From: Lepiota brunneoincarnata
Taxonomy: Eukaryota > Basidiomycota > Agaricomycetes > Agaricales > Agaricaceae
Length of the DNA stretch: 64,000 nt
NCBI GenBank assembly: GCA_023014365.1
Contig: JAEBUN010000003.1
Coordinates: 434,001-498,000, forward strand
Direction: 5' to 3'
Part shown: in pieces, positions 18,998 through 31,000 of the stretch
How positions within the stretch are numbered: the stretch's first letter is position 1
Layout of the letters: every line of letters begins with the position of its first letter
The notes under the pieces: generated by a model
The model's database searches: none
What the model was told of the DNA's origin: nothing
The model's input: the letters and a program-made list of their open reading frames with translations, nothing else
Position numbers and translations under genes: made by a program

Positions 18998-20297
18998 TGA
19001 TACGCCAATTTCACACCTATACATGAATTCCATACTCCGGAACGATTCTCTACATAGAATCATTGGCTATATCATTAAAAAACCCTACAGAGGATTGGTA
19101 CTATGTCCTGTAGTAGCCAGTTCAACCGAACTGAGGATATTTGAGCCTCGGAAGTGTTCAAACCAGCTCATTATCACTAAGCTTAGTGAACCAAGCTATC
19201 AGAACGCTCTCCGGAGGGATTCCGGACTTTACATAGCCTATCGAGTATACTCCAGTCACATCAAGGGACCTTACGAGCAGTTTTCTGATGAACTCGGATT
19301 TGTTGGAACCTAAAGAATGTACATAGCGGCTGTCGCAGGGGTATTATGCCCATAGCAAGCCCAATAATGATGACCAGACCATGGAACGGAACATCCAACG
19401 TTCGGGAGGCGACACCCGATGCCCAAAACCCTAGGCATATCAAAGACTCATAATTAACAAGTGCTTTGTGGGTCCTGGCACCTCGGCATACTGCCTGACT
19501 GAGATTAATTACAATGGATCAAGGGATTGTACATACGCCATACATTCCGATCATAATTGATCCGGAGGTTTAACGTGCTTGTGTGGACACAGAATAATGC
19601 AGACGAGCACGGAACATGTCTGGCTGGATTGCCATTCATCAATCAGAGAAAAACCCATAACCCAGGGCAAGGTAGAAATGCTGCCAAACCTTCCAAAATG
19701 TTCTACAGTACCTGTAACAATTAAGCTTATTGTTTTCTATTTCATATTTACTATCTCTCGTATGTATCTAAACAATATAAATATGGTTGCACTTGTTTGT
19801 GGAGAAGAAAGAGGTCTCACCCCCACTTTCACATGCAAGTCTGCAAGCTGTGATCAAGAACAGTTTCAGAGGGCTATTTAGTGTGCGTCATTAAGTGTGA
19901 TTTCTTCAGTCATTGACCAACCCAGAGACAGAGACAGAGACCAGAGTTCAGAGTTTAGAGTTCCAGAGTGCTAGAGACAGAGACAGAGACAGAGAACAGA
20001 GTTCAGAGACCAGAGACCAGAGTCTAGAGACCCCGCACTTTGAATTGACAGGGATTGTCCTTTCACTGTTGCACTGTATGGCTAAGATAACTTCAATGGC
20101 TGTTCGTTAACCTCTACAAACACTACTCTCTTGAATTTTGCTGTCAGAACGCACCCCCAGAACACCCTAAAAGACAAAACTGTTCATTATCTATCTCATA
20201 CTACTTGTATTAACTTAAGCTTATCGAACTTTGACTAAGCTTAGTGAGAACAAGCCATTTATCTATATTAAAACCCACGAACATTTCCACCTTTTCA
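18998..20297 (+). repeat. Family B 5' LTR (1300 bp)
   Basis: It starts TGATACGCC and ends CCTTTTCA. A TATAAAT box lies near 19776. A CAGAGA-rich low-complexity tract lies near 19920-20030. TAAGCTTA occurs at 19178, 19732, 20216 and 20236. It precedes a tRNA-type primer site and the B gag. Confidence 0.92.
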
Positions 20298-20299
20298 TC

Positions 20300-20316
20300 T
20301 GGAGCCCACCACGAGG
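20300..20316 (+). promoter_or_regulatory. Family B primer-binding site, tRNA type
   Basis: TGGAGCCCACCACGAGG begins two bases after the LTR. TGG is the complement of the CCA end of a tRNA. The C copy reads TGGAGCCCACTGTGAGG at 50311-50295 on the minus strand. The tRNA species was not identified. Confidence 0.6.
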
Positions 20317-20497
20317 GGGGTTTTCAGTTGAATTTCACGAGACAAACACCAAAAGCCTTGGACACTGGCCCGCCTTTCACCTGCAAAGCAGAAAAAGGTT
20401 CAAGCAAAGACCATAAAGTCACCCAAAACATCCTTCGAGAGCAGTCTCAGGAAGGTCAACCCCCCAAAACAGAGAACTACTCAGAATTCTAATTGTC

Positions 20498-22344
20498 CAG
20501 AAGGTTCTGAAGGCCTCATCACTGTTAGTACCTCTTGAAAGCAAAAAGATCCTACTAGTTCTATAACTGCGAGCACAGCGAGCGGTTTAGCAGTTGCAGT
20601 ATCGAGAGAAGTCGCACCGCCGATCTCTACTGCTCCCAGAATTACTATAAGGCTCCCAGCCTCAGCTTGCAACATAGCGCATATTCTGCACACTGAAAGC
20701 CAGGATGGTCAGACCGTTCCTATGCTAAGTTTAGCATTTACAAACCAAAACTCATTTCATACGAACCCTCCTGGTGCCTCTACAGTACCACAGATATCAC
20801 AGTCAACTCCGACTGTACAGACAAACCAAACTACGCCGTCTATGACGACTACAGCTAGTAAAATGGGACACGAGCGTATGCCAATTCCCTTTAGCAATAA
20901 TGCTCCCAGATAGGATGCATCAAAACCACAGACATTGAGAAATTATCTCTGGATGCTTGAACGGCTCTTCATGATAATGAAGACGACGGACGATGCAGAA
21001 AGGATAAATTGGGCAGTGTCATATGTGAACCAGGATATCCGTGAAGAGTGGATGAGTTTTGCGGAGTTCCCAGCAGGAAGCTGGACAGGCTTTGTAGAGA
21101 GATTGAAGAAAGAGTATCCCAAGACTGTGGCAGCCAAGCAGGGCTCAGTGCGACAATTGAGGGAACTCTGCACAGAGAGTAGAGGCATTGCGATGAATGA
21201 GGAGCATAGAGTCTTGGACTTCAAAAGGCGATTCATTCTAGAAGCAGAGAAGTGCCTGAAGTCACCAGCGGTAGTCTCGAACCGAGAGCTAGTCAAGTTA
21301 TTTACGAGCGCACTGGACTCCGTGTTCCAGGACGTACTCAATGCAAGATTAGCGATCACTGGGGTGCGTAGAACTGCAAGCGATGGGTCGGCACTAACTG
21401 CGAAGGATTTACACGAAGAGGACCCCTATGATTGGAGGATCATCATGGATAAAGCTGTTGAAATTTCAATTGGCAAAACACTTATGCGATCCCTTCATCA
21501 GGATTCAAGGCTGGTGAACTCGGCATCAATGAGCCATCCACCTGCGACATCCGGAACAGGGACTTATGACCCTGTAGTAAAGCAAGAGCTGCAAAGCTTA
21601 AAACAGAAGTTTCAGGATGAAGTCTCACAGATGGCAGGCAGTCTCGCTGAGCTTAAGGACCTCATGAATATCCAGGGGCATACTTTAAAATCATACTTAG
21701 AGAGTTTGGCGAAGGACGGACATAATCATGCAGGCTATAATCACGCTCAGAGGAATACCGGAAGTGGGCCAGCAGGGTTGCTTTCCGATCGCAAGTGTTT
21801 CTACTGTTGGTTATTGGGGCATAGTTGGTTATTCTGCCCGGACATGGAGGCGGATAAACAAGCTGGCCGAATTAGAGTCAAAGGGAACAAAATATATATG
21901 GGAGATGGCTCGAGTATCCCTCGAGGAGAAGGGCCTATTAAAGAGAAAGTGGCAAAGTACTATGCGACAAAGGGACAACTCTTCATTCAGGTACCAGAAC
22001 TGCTGGAGGTTGAGCCTGAGTTACCGCAAGTGCCAGCGGCAGCAGTGTTTGCACAGAAAGCGTTCCCGAGGTCAGAAAACCAAAGGTTGCCAGCGGAAGA
22101 AGAAATCCGCTGTCTGAAGCAGCGCATGGAGATGTTGGAAACAGCTGCCATCCACGCTGGGAGTGCCCCAAAGGTTAAGCTTATGACCAGAAAGGATGAT
22201 AATGTCGAGATACAGTCTTTGGCCGAGCAATTGGCCCAGATACAGGCTAAGCTTAGTGGTTTGACGGATGGTACGCCCTTGGCAAGCCAGTATTTGGACA
22301 CCAGGAGTGGCGCAAAGACTTGGAACTCGGAGTTGGGTTTCTAA
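20498..22344 (+). pseudogene. Family B Gag (copy B)
   Basis: The frame corresponds to the intact C copy. It is interrupted by TAG at 20911-20913, where C has Trp (TGG to TAG). From 20935 it stays open for 469 residues: a capsid-like region (RNYLWMLERLF, NWAVSYV, VLDFKRRFILEAEKC), a zinc knuckle CFYCWLLGHSWLFC (C-x2-C-x4-H-x4-C) near 21798, and a C-terminal region rich in Glu and Gln that may form a coiled coil. The stop TAA at 22342 follows a perfect slippery heptamer. Gag assembles the particle. Confidence 0.88.
22335..22341 (+). promoter_or_regulatory. Candidate -1 frameshift site, family B gag/pol
   Basis: G GGT TTC lies directly before the gag stop TAA and fits the X XXY YYZ rule perfectly. 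The -1 frame (GGG TTT CTA AAG) opens the protease region. The inverted copy C keeps the same heptamer at 48270-48276. Confidence 0.75.
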
Positions 22345-23837
22345 AGGGTTCAAGGAAGGAGCCGGCTCTAAAGAAGGTCGCCTTCACCAGAGGACAGACT
22401 CCTGAGGATGTGTTGGATTCCGAGCGATCAGAAGAATCAGAAAATGAGGAAATAGGGCAGACAACGGAGAAACCACCGCATGCAGCAGCAGGGGAATTAC
22501 CATATAAGAATGTGAAACCACTGCGCCCGGTCGTTGAGGTACCACCGCTGCCTGTCAGAAGGATGGAACCATCCAAGAAGGAGCCTGCGTATAACCACCA
22601 GGCCCCTATAGAGAGGAATGTCAATGTTGAGGAAGTACTCAGCAGGGTATTGAAGCAAGAAGCCTCAGTATCGCATGGAGAACTCTTGGCATTGTCACCT
22701 TTATACAGGAACGCTTATAGAGAGTGAATTATGAGAAAACGGGTACCCATGAGTCAAAGCTTAATAGCAGGAGTAGGGCCCAGGGATGATGATACAGAAG
22801 ATATAGAGATTAATAGTGGGCTGGTACAGGTTATGATAATGGAGTTGGCAGACGGCTGTTACCCGGGTTAGGGGTTTGCTCTTGAGTAGCACGGCGTTCG
22901 TGGCAGGATGTCTATACAGACTTGGTCCTGTCCTACTATGCATGACTTGGAGATGACAAAGCACTATAGTCCAGCCGGTTTAAGGGCAAAGAGATATAGG
23001 AGGCAAGAACTGTATAACACTAAGATAAGGATACAAGGTATTGTACTGTATCCTTATATACTTCTAAGTGTGGCTGTACTCCTACTATAATAGTTTGGAC
23101 CGGGGTAACTATGAGTCAGAGATAAGAAAACATGAGGCATATACTAAGAATAGTCCTTCTGATGTACACTACTGATGGTTTCATAGTGACATGGGAATGT
23201 GAACTAAAAGTAACCGTCCTTCTGATGTGGCTTCTGATAACAACGGCTCTCGGAAGTATGATACAGTGCTCCAAGAAGGCTCAGCAACGCAAGCCTGGGT
23301 AGCTCAGGATCCAATCATGCAGTACTTAGAGTCACTTCCCAGAAGAGACAGGGGACAGCAAGTGTTTATTGCTAAAGAATGCGAACCGTTGAGAGTAGTT
23401 CCAACTCTGATAAATGGGATTCGGCAGGAAGAGGCCTTGCTAGATAGTGGGTCACAGATCATATCTATGAGTCAGGAAGCGGTGATTGCATGTCAAGTTT
23501 CTTGGGACCCAGACACTACGATTAATTTGCAGAGTGCGAATGGGCAGGTTGAAAAGACTTGTGGGTTGGCAAAGAATGTAGGCTTTACCTGCGGGGGAGT
23601 CACAATCTATTTGCAAGTTCACATAGTTTGCAACCCCACATATTGAGTACTGCTGGGACGACCGTTTGATGTAATGACTGCTAGCGAAGTCAGGAATAGC
23701 GCCAGTGGTGAGCAAACCTTGGTTATTATGGACCCAAATACCAGAGAAAGGGCTGTGTTGCCAACTTATGCTCGAGGAGAGTGTAATCCTCTTAAGCTTA
23801 GAGAAAACAGTCAAAATTTTCAAGAAACCTTGATGAG
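22342..23837 (+). pseudogene. Family B pol: linker and aspartic protease (copy B)
   Basis: The -1 frame after gag encodes a Pro/Glu-rich linker, stopped by TGA at 22725-22727 (Arg in C). It is then cut by the solo E LTR at 22857. After the LTR the frame gives EEALLDSGSQIISMS (protease DSG at about 23445) and the CGGVTIYLQVHI strand, ending at TGA 23644 (CAG or CGA type). Further decayed frames lead to RT. The protease active site is intact but the frame is broken several times. Confidence 0.82.
22857..23242 (-). repeat. Solo LTR of family E in family B protease
   Basis: 386 bp, ends TGTTACCC...GATAACA on the plus strand, flanked by ACGGC (22852-22856 and 23243-23247). Orientation is opposite to the host element. 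Confidence 0.95.
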
Positions 23838-25944
23838 TTGACTAAGGGACAAGGAGAGGTGGCTTGTATAATAGACTATGATGATGAGAAGGGCCCTGTC
23901 GTCGCACAAACACTAAGCTTAGCGAAAGGAAGCTTCTCAGAGGCCGAGCTACAGCTAATGTTCATTGACCAAGTCATATGCGATGAGGACTGTCCACAAG
24001 AAGATAAAGCGATGGCGTTATTGTGCCTAGGACGCATAGCCAACGCGCAGGGCACAGAGGACCAGGGAATAACTGTCTTCAAAACAGAAGAAGATGACAA
24101 AGATACGGTACAATGCCTGGCTGGGAAGAAATATAAACCAGTAGCCTTAAAAGTGAGGCCAGTGTTGGGTGATCTACCAGAGAGATTTAGGATAAAATGA
24201 GAAATAAAAGGGGACCCACTGGCAGAAATGCCTGAGCTTAGCATGCATCCTCCAGAGTTTGTCCCGACAGGCAGATATACTGAGGAGCGTAAGCTTAAGC
24301 TGGACGAAGCCCATGCAGGGGATTTCTTGTGGCCAGAGGAAAGAAAGCTGATGCACCACATCATGATGCTTCAAGAAAAGGCATTCGCCTGGACAGATGA
24401 GGAAAAGGGATGTTTTAGGGAAGATTTCTTCCCGCCGATTGAGATACCGACGGTAGAACATACTCTGTGGGTTGAAAAGCCCATTCCAATTCCACCAGCA
24501 ATCTATGATGAAGTCTGTGCCATTATAAAAAGAAAGATTAGTGCTGGTGTATACGAGCCGTCGAACTCATCCTATAGATCCAGATGGTTCTGTGTGGTAA
24601 AGAAAGATGGAAAAAGTTTGAGACTGGTACACAGCTTGGAACTGCTGAACAGAGTAACAATAGCGCATTCAGGGCTGCTGCCAGCAACGGAAGATTTGGC
24701 GATGCACTTTGCAGGCAGGGCTTGTGGAGGCATCCTGGATCTGTATGTTGGATATGACGAGCGATTGTTAGCTGAGTCGTCTCGGGACTTAACAACGTTC
24801 CAGATGCCTTTTTGAGTGCTACACTTAGTGACGCTACCTATGGGATGGACCAATTCAGTGCCTATATTTCATGAGGATGTAACAGCGATCCTAGCCAGTG
24901 AGATACCAGAATACACGATGCCGTACATAGATGATGTACCTATCAGGGGACCGAAAACCAGATACGAGTTGCCAGATGGCACTGATGAGATGTTGAAAAA
25001 GAACCCAGGGATCCGACGATTTGTATGGGAACACATGCAGACGGTCAATAGGATTCTACAGAGGATGAAATATGTAGGGGGAACCTTCTCTGGGCCCAAA
25101 ACGACTATCTGCGCTGATGAAATCACCGTAGTGGGTTTTGAATGCTCCTATAAAGGATGGTTGCCCACCACAGACACCATCGGAAAAATTTTAAGATGGG
25201 GGGATTGCGAGAATGTCTCAGAGCTAAGGGGTTTTCTAGGAACCGCTATGCGCTGCAGGAATCATATCCCGAAGTTCATAGCCATTGCTGCACCTCTATA
25301 CGAAAAGCTTAAGAAGGGACAAGAGTTTGAATGGGGAGAAAACGAATGGAAAGCGCAGCAGGAGCTGAAAGATGCGATTCAGTGCTGTTTCCCGACCAGG
25401 AACCCCAAATTCACAAGTAAACAACCCATAGTAGTAGCCGTGGATACCTCATGGAGGGTGGTGGGATACTATATACATCAGAGAGATGTAGAAGATGCTA
25501 AGCTTATACATTATGCGAAGTTTGGGTCAATATTATTGGACGAGAGACAGCAGAGGTATTCTCAGCCCAAGCGAGAGCTATGCAGCTTAAGAATGGTGCT
25601 GGAACAGGAGAAATATTTATTGTGGGGATCGAGAAATCTAGTAGTGGAAACAGACGCGAAGTTTCTCTTTGGGATGTTAAACAACCCAGGAAAACTCCCG
25701 AACACTACTGTAAACCGTTGGGTGGACTTCATTAGATCGTTCCACTTCATGCTAGTACACAAAGAAGGGAAGACATTTGGGCCGGAGGGACTGTCCAGAC
25801 GACGTTACTATCTCGGTGATGAGACAGCCTGTTGTTTCAATGACGGATCTGAGGATGAGGGAGAGGAGTTTGAGTTGATCAAAGAAGATCCGGGGCTGCA
25901 GATCCATTACCCTTGGAAGCCTTCTGTGATGAGATTGACAGTCA
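23838..25944 (+). pseudogene. Family B pol: reverse transcriptase and RNase H (copy B)
   Basis: Frames 23838-24200, 24228-24815 and 24816-25944 form one domain with stops at 24198 and 24813. Motifs are IPPAIYDEVCAIIKRKI, SSYRSRWFCVVKKDGKSLRLVHSLE, LDLYVGYDE and the catalytic YIDD (near 24930). RNase H follows with AVDTSWRVVGYY, LVVETDAKFLFGM and the LVHKEGKTFGPEGLSR tail. YIDDVP in place of YMDD/YLDD is usual for this lineage. Integrase coding is interrupted at 25949 by element D. Identity to copy C is high (near 95% at the protein level by eye). Confidence 0.88.
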
Positions 25945-25949
25945 CTCTG

Positions 25950-26610
25950 TGTCATATCCATGCCAACTCAGAGTCTAATCATTTAAACTTCGGCTTCTCG
26001 ACTCCACGTGTGTTCCACACAACAACCCTCTGCCCTCTGACTCGGCCCCGACCTGCTCCGACCGCAACCCACTGCTCCGATCACGCGACCACCTCCACAC
26101 GTGCCATGGTCACCTGACCCTTGGTGTCTCATACCCCCGTCTCCATTTCCTGTCCGTAGTCAAGATACGTTATTAGTCTCCATACCTGTACCCGTTTCCA
26201 TTCCATTCGTAATCCGTTCGTAATCCGTTTGTAACTAGATCGGTCTCCGCTTCGCTCCGCACGTAGTCAGTACGAGTCATAGTTCATAAGGCCAGTAGTA
26301 TATATACCGTAGGTACTTGGCTTGTACTCCTCAGTCTGATAATCGAATCGAGCAGCGGACCAGCTCCCTGTTCTCTACCCTCTCCTCTCTTCTGCCTCGT
26401 TCTACTTTGGCCCCGACTTCCTGAAATACGGACTAGGACAGTAGGAGGGCACAGCACATACGCTGAGGCCGCAAGTCCAACCCCCCGCCCGACGTACTCC
26501 ACCTCGGTCCCGAAGTCTACGTACTGACTTCGCCCTGTCCCCCGGTTACCTTATATCAAGGATACCACCCCGACCCTCCGCTTCGGTCCCGACCCGCACC
26601 GGCTCTAACA
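25950..26610 (+). repeat. Family D 5' LTR
   Basis: It starts TGTCATATCC and ends CTCTAACA. The TATA box TATATATA lies at 26299-26306, 33-34 bp before the self-primer segment. Several CGGNCCCG motifs lie inside (26043, 26515, 26584). Confidence 0.95.
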
Positions 26611-26612
26611 GT

Positions 26613-26623
26613 ATTATCAGACT
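26613..26623 (+). promoter_or_regulatory. Family D self-priming primer-binding site
   Basis: ATTATCAGACT, two bases after the LTR, is the exact reverse complement of AGTCTGATAAT at 26333-26343, the predicted transcript start 34 bp after the TATA box. This indicates Tf1/sushi-type self-priming. Confidence 0.75.
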
Positions 26624-26663
26624 CACACTCCTCCTGTCCACCACACTCTGAATCTTTCTAACC

Positions 26664-28064
26664 ATGGTCTCTCGAACAGTTACCCGTACTCGCACTCTGG
26701 TAACTCCAGCCGCTCGCCGTAGCAAACGCATCACTCGACAACCTCCTTCCGAGGAACTGCAACCCGACTCCCCAAGGGCTTCTCGCTCTCACTGACAATC
26801 TATCGCGCCCTCGACCCCAGACCAGTTCTCTGAAGATATACAACCTTCAGTATTCCGGACTCCCGATGGCCCCGACGACGGCCCCAACCCCAATCCTGAT
26901 CCCAGCGACCCTGGTGATCCCGATGACTATCCTGACAATGGGGACGGGCCCCCGGGCGATGACGAACCATCAGACAACGGCGACAACAACAACAACATTC
27001 CACCTGGCAACACCCGAGACAACCATGATAGACTCATACTCCGAGTTTTCCAATGCATAGCCAATCAAATGGACGGCCGTGGGAACTCTCAAGCCCCACA
27101 GCCTCCTCGAACTCCCCGTACCAAAGCTCGCGAACCTGACATCTTTACAGGTTCCGACCCCGCCAAACTCAAACCCTTCCTCTTCCAATGCCGACTCTAT
27201 TTCCGTACCAACCCAGCCCAGTTTGCTATCCCCGCCACCAAGGTCAACTTCGCGTTGACATACCTCACAGGCGTGGCACAGCAACACTTTGAAATCGGCC
27301 TCGACGAGGCCGACAACCACGGAATAATACACGACTGGATCGAGGACTGGGACCAGTTCACCCTGGAACTCAAGACCAATTTCGGTCCTGCGGATCCGAC
27401 CGGAGAAGCTGCTGAGCAGCTCGACTCCCTCCGAATGCGCTACGACGAGAAGATCGCCGTCTACAACGTCGACTTTCTCCGCCTAGCTGGCCAACTCCGC
27501 TGGGGTGACGAAGTATTTTGTCACCGCTACTACAAAGGCCTCCCCGACCGCATCCAGGACATTCTGTCCAATCGGCCTGACGGCAAGCCCGACACCTTCA
27601 TCGAAATGCGAGCAGCAGCAATGAAGATCGACGCTTGCTACTGGGAGCGCCAACGCGAGAAGGCCTGCGCCAAATCCGCTTCGGACCCGACTGCCTCTAG
27701 GAAACCTGGAGGTAACCCATCCCCTTCCACCTCGATCAACCCGCAACCTGCCGCCAAGCCTGCCAATAATAACAGAGGCAGCACGCCCAACACCAGCTTC
27801 AAGGGCAATCTGCCCAACCCGTCCGCCGGTCAGAAATCGGCCCCGCCCAAATCCGACCTTACTAGTAAACTTGGTAAGGACGGTAAATTAACCCCCGAGG
27901 AATGTCAACGACGTTTCGACAATAACCTCTGCCTTGTCTGCGCAGATCCCAATCACAGGGCTGCCAACTGCGACAAGAAGAAATTCCCTGATGCCAAGGC
28001 TAAAGGCCGACAGGCTCAGCTCCCCAAGACAGACGCGCCGACTCTCCCAAGCTCGGAAAAATAG
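26664..28064 (+). pseudogene. Family D Gag, one in-frame stop
   Basis: A single frame of 466 codons runs from ATG 26664 to TAG 28062 with one TGA at 26793-26795 (codon 44), probably a former CGA. An ATG at 27069 in the same frame opens 331 uninterrupted residues that hold all the recognisable domains. The N-terminus is basic, then comes an Asp/Pro/Asn-rich linker, then the capsid-like domain (FLFQCRLYFRT, FALTYLTGVAQQHF, RLAGQLRWGDEVFCHRYYKG). A perfect zinc knuckle CLVCADPNHRAANC lies near codons 420-436. The gag stop abuts a slippery run. Confidence 0.92.
28055..28061 (+). promoter_or_regulatory. Candidate -1 frameshift site, family D gag/pol
   Basis: G GAA AAA is followed at once by the gag stop TAG. 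Slipping -1 gives GGA AAA ATA GTC, which opens the whole pol frame. The first triplet is GGA, not three identical bases, as in the family E site. Confidence 0.55.
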
Positions 28065-31000
28065 TCGGCGGTCCTCAGGCCTCTGCACAGACTGAGGATC
28101 GCATTGAACTCTGCTGTGCCCCAGAGAGTTTCCGTCTCAATGCGTCCGCTCTTTCCGACCCGAACTCTTTTCATATTACATTAACTTCTCCTTTAGTTAC
28201 TTCTTTATCTTCTGTTTCTGCTTCCGTACTCTCCGCTTCGGACCCACTTTCTACCACGGACAATGTAGTTAGTTCTGATTTCTCTTCTCTTTCTCCTTTC
28301 AAAGCTCTTGTTGATAGTGGTTCTACTCACTGTTTTGTGGACTCATCTTTTGTTCGTTCTCATAGTATTCCAACCTCGTCCATCCCGGCTATTGAACTGC
28401 GGTTATTTGATGGGACCTCAAATGCCTACATTACGGAGCTTGCACAACTGCCTGTATCTTTCCCCTCCAGTGAATCTATCATTTTGGACACTTATGTCAC
28501 CCGGCTCGACTCTTCCTGTTCTGTGGTCTTAGGACACAACTGGCTCACCCGCTACAATCTGTTGATTGACTGGGCTTTGGGCAGTATTACTTTCCGGCCA
28601 TCCCTACTCGAGAATCCTGCTTCCGTCTCTTCCTGCGTCGCACCCGCATCGGCCCCGCCTATGGCCACCCCTGACACTCCTGACCTAGGTTCACCACCCC
28701 TGTCCGGGACCTCGTCCCAATCTGTCCCCCTTGCAAAACCGCACATATCCCTGATAAACGCTCCTGCCTTTATCCGCGCTGCCAAGCTCCCTGGCTCCCA
28801 ACAATTCCGAATCAATCTCTCCGCCGCCTCCGCGTCGGCCGCGTCTTCTTCTGTCTCCGATGACCCAGCTGACCTCTCGTCCATCCCTGAGGAATACCAC
28901 AAGTTCGCTGATGTTTTCAGTAAATCGCGTGCTGACACACTCGCTCCACACCGCCCTTACGACCTCCAGATTAACCTAGAGGACGGCGGTCAGCCTCCGG
29001 TCAGTACCATTTACTCCCTTTCACAATCAGAGCTTGGAGCTCTATGTGATTTCATTGACGAACATTTATCTATTGGCTTCATTCGCCCCTCCACTTCTCC
29101 TCATGGAGCCCCGGTCCTCTTCGTCAAGAAAAAGGACGGCTCCCTCCATTTATGTGTTGATTTTAGAGGTCTCAACCGTATTACCAAGAAGGATCGCTAC
29201 CCCCTTCCGCTCATCTCCGACCTCTTAGACTCCCCTTGCAAAGCTCGCATATATACCAAAATCGACCTCCATCACGCTTACCATCTGGTCCGCGTTGCTG
29301 ATAGCGACGAATGGAAGACCGCCTTTCGGACCCGCTACGGCTCCTTCGAATGGATGGTTATGCCTTTCGGCCTCACCAACGCCCCCGCCACCTTCCAGCG
29401 GTTCATGAACGATATATTCAAGGACATGCTCGACGTCTGCGTTACTATCTACCTTGACGACATTCTGATATACTCCGACAATCACAGTATCCATCGTGAC
29501 CAAGTCAAGGAGGTCCTTAAGCGGCTCCGACAACACAGCCTATACGCCCGCCCCGACAAATGCCAGTTCCACTCTGACACAGTGGAATATCTCGGCTACA
29601 TTCTTTCCCCCGACGGTCTCCGAATGGACCAATCTAAGGTCAAGACCATCCAGGAGTGGCCGGAACCCAAGAAAGTCAAGGACATCCAGTCCTTCTTAGG
29701 TTTCGCCAATTTTTACCGTCGCTTCATTCACGGTTACTCCGACATCGTCGTTCCGCTCACTCGCCTCACCCGCAAAGACGTGAAATGGAATTTCACTGAC
29801 AAATGCCGCGAAGCCTTCAGTTCCTTGAAAGAAGCATTCATATCCACCCCCGTCCTCACTCCTTGGGCCCCCGACGCTCAGATCATTGTCAAGACCGACG
29901 CCTCCGACTACGCCCTTGCAGCTATCCTCTCTATCATCACCGATGACGGTGAGGTTCACCCTGTTGCATTCCATTCCCGCACCTTTAACACGGCCGAACT
30001 TAATTATGACACCCACGACAAGGAACTCCTGGCGATATTCAAGGCTTTTCGTATCTGGCGGCACTATCTTGAGGGTGCCCCTCTCACTATTGATGTAGTC
30101 ACCGACCACAAAAACCTCGAATACTTCTGCACCACCAAGATCCTTACTCGCCACCAAGCTCGTTGGTCCGAGTTCCTATCCCAATTCCACCTTGTCATCC
30201 GGTTCCGACCCGGCCGCCTCGGCACCAAGCCTGACGCCCTAACTAGATGATGGGACGTCTACCCTAAAGGGGGGAATAGCGACTATGCATCAGTCAACCC
30301 GCACAACTTCCGGCCTGTGTTCACTCATGAACAGCTCGCGGCCTCCGTCCGTGCCACCACTCTTTACGCCCCTTCCCTTCGCGCAGCTGTAGTCATGGAT
30401 CTCGACCAACTACACCGCGATATCCTCGCCGCTCTACCAGCGGATCCGATCGCCTCTGCCCATCTTGCCAGCCCAGAAGGCCGTTGGTCAGTTAACGATA
30501 AAGGTTTCCTCCTCCTAGACGACAGAATCTATGTCCCTGACGCTGACAATCTCCGACTTCGGGTCCTCCAGTACAAGCATGACCATGTCCTAGCTGGCCA
30601 CTTCGGTCAGAATAAAACGCTGGAACTCATCCGGCGCGAATACACCTGGCCTAGTGTCCGCACCTTCGTCAAAGATTTCTGTAAGTCTTGTGTCACCTGT
30701 ATGAGGTCTAAACCCCAGCGCCACCGCCCCTACGGTCTCCTCAAGCAACTCCCCATCCCTGAACGCCCTTGGAATTCAATCTCCATGGACTTCATCGAGA
30801 AACTCCCCGCCTCCTCCGGCTACGATGCCATCCTAGTAATAGTCGACAGACTCACCAAGCAATCCTTATTCATCCCCACCTACGATACCGTCACTTCCTC
30901 CGACCTCGCCCGCCTATTCGTCCTCCACGTCTTCTCCAAGCACGGCGTACCCAAACATGTTACCTCCGACCGCGGCTCCGAATTCGTCTCTCACTTCTTC

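Noticed and set aside
6714..20297. LTR pair 6714-8013 and 18998-20297 as the two ends of one B element
   Set aside because: They are in opposite orientation and the sequence between them belongs to element E, a hAT relic and A LTRs, with no B internal sequence.
26611..26625. Initiator tRNA-Met primer site (TGGTATCAGA-like) for family D
   Set aside because: It matches only about 8 of 12 bases, whereas the self-complementary LTR segment matches 11 of 11 at the predicted transcript start.
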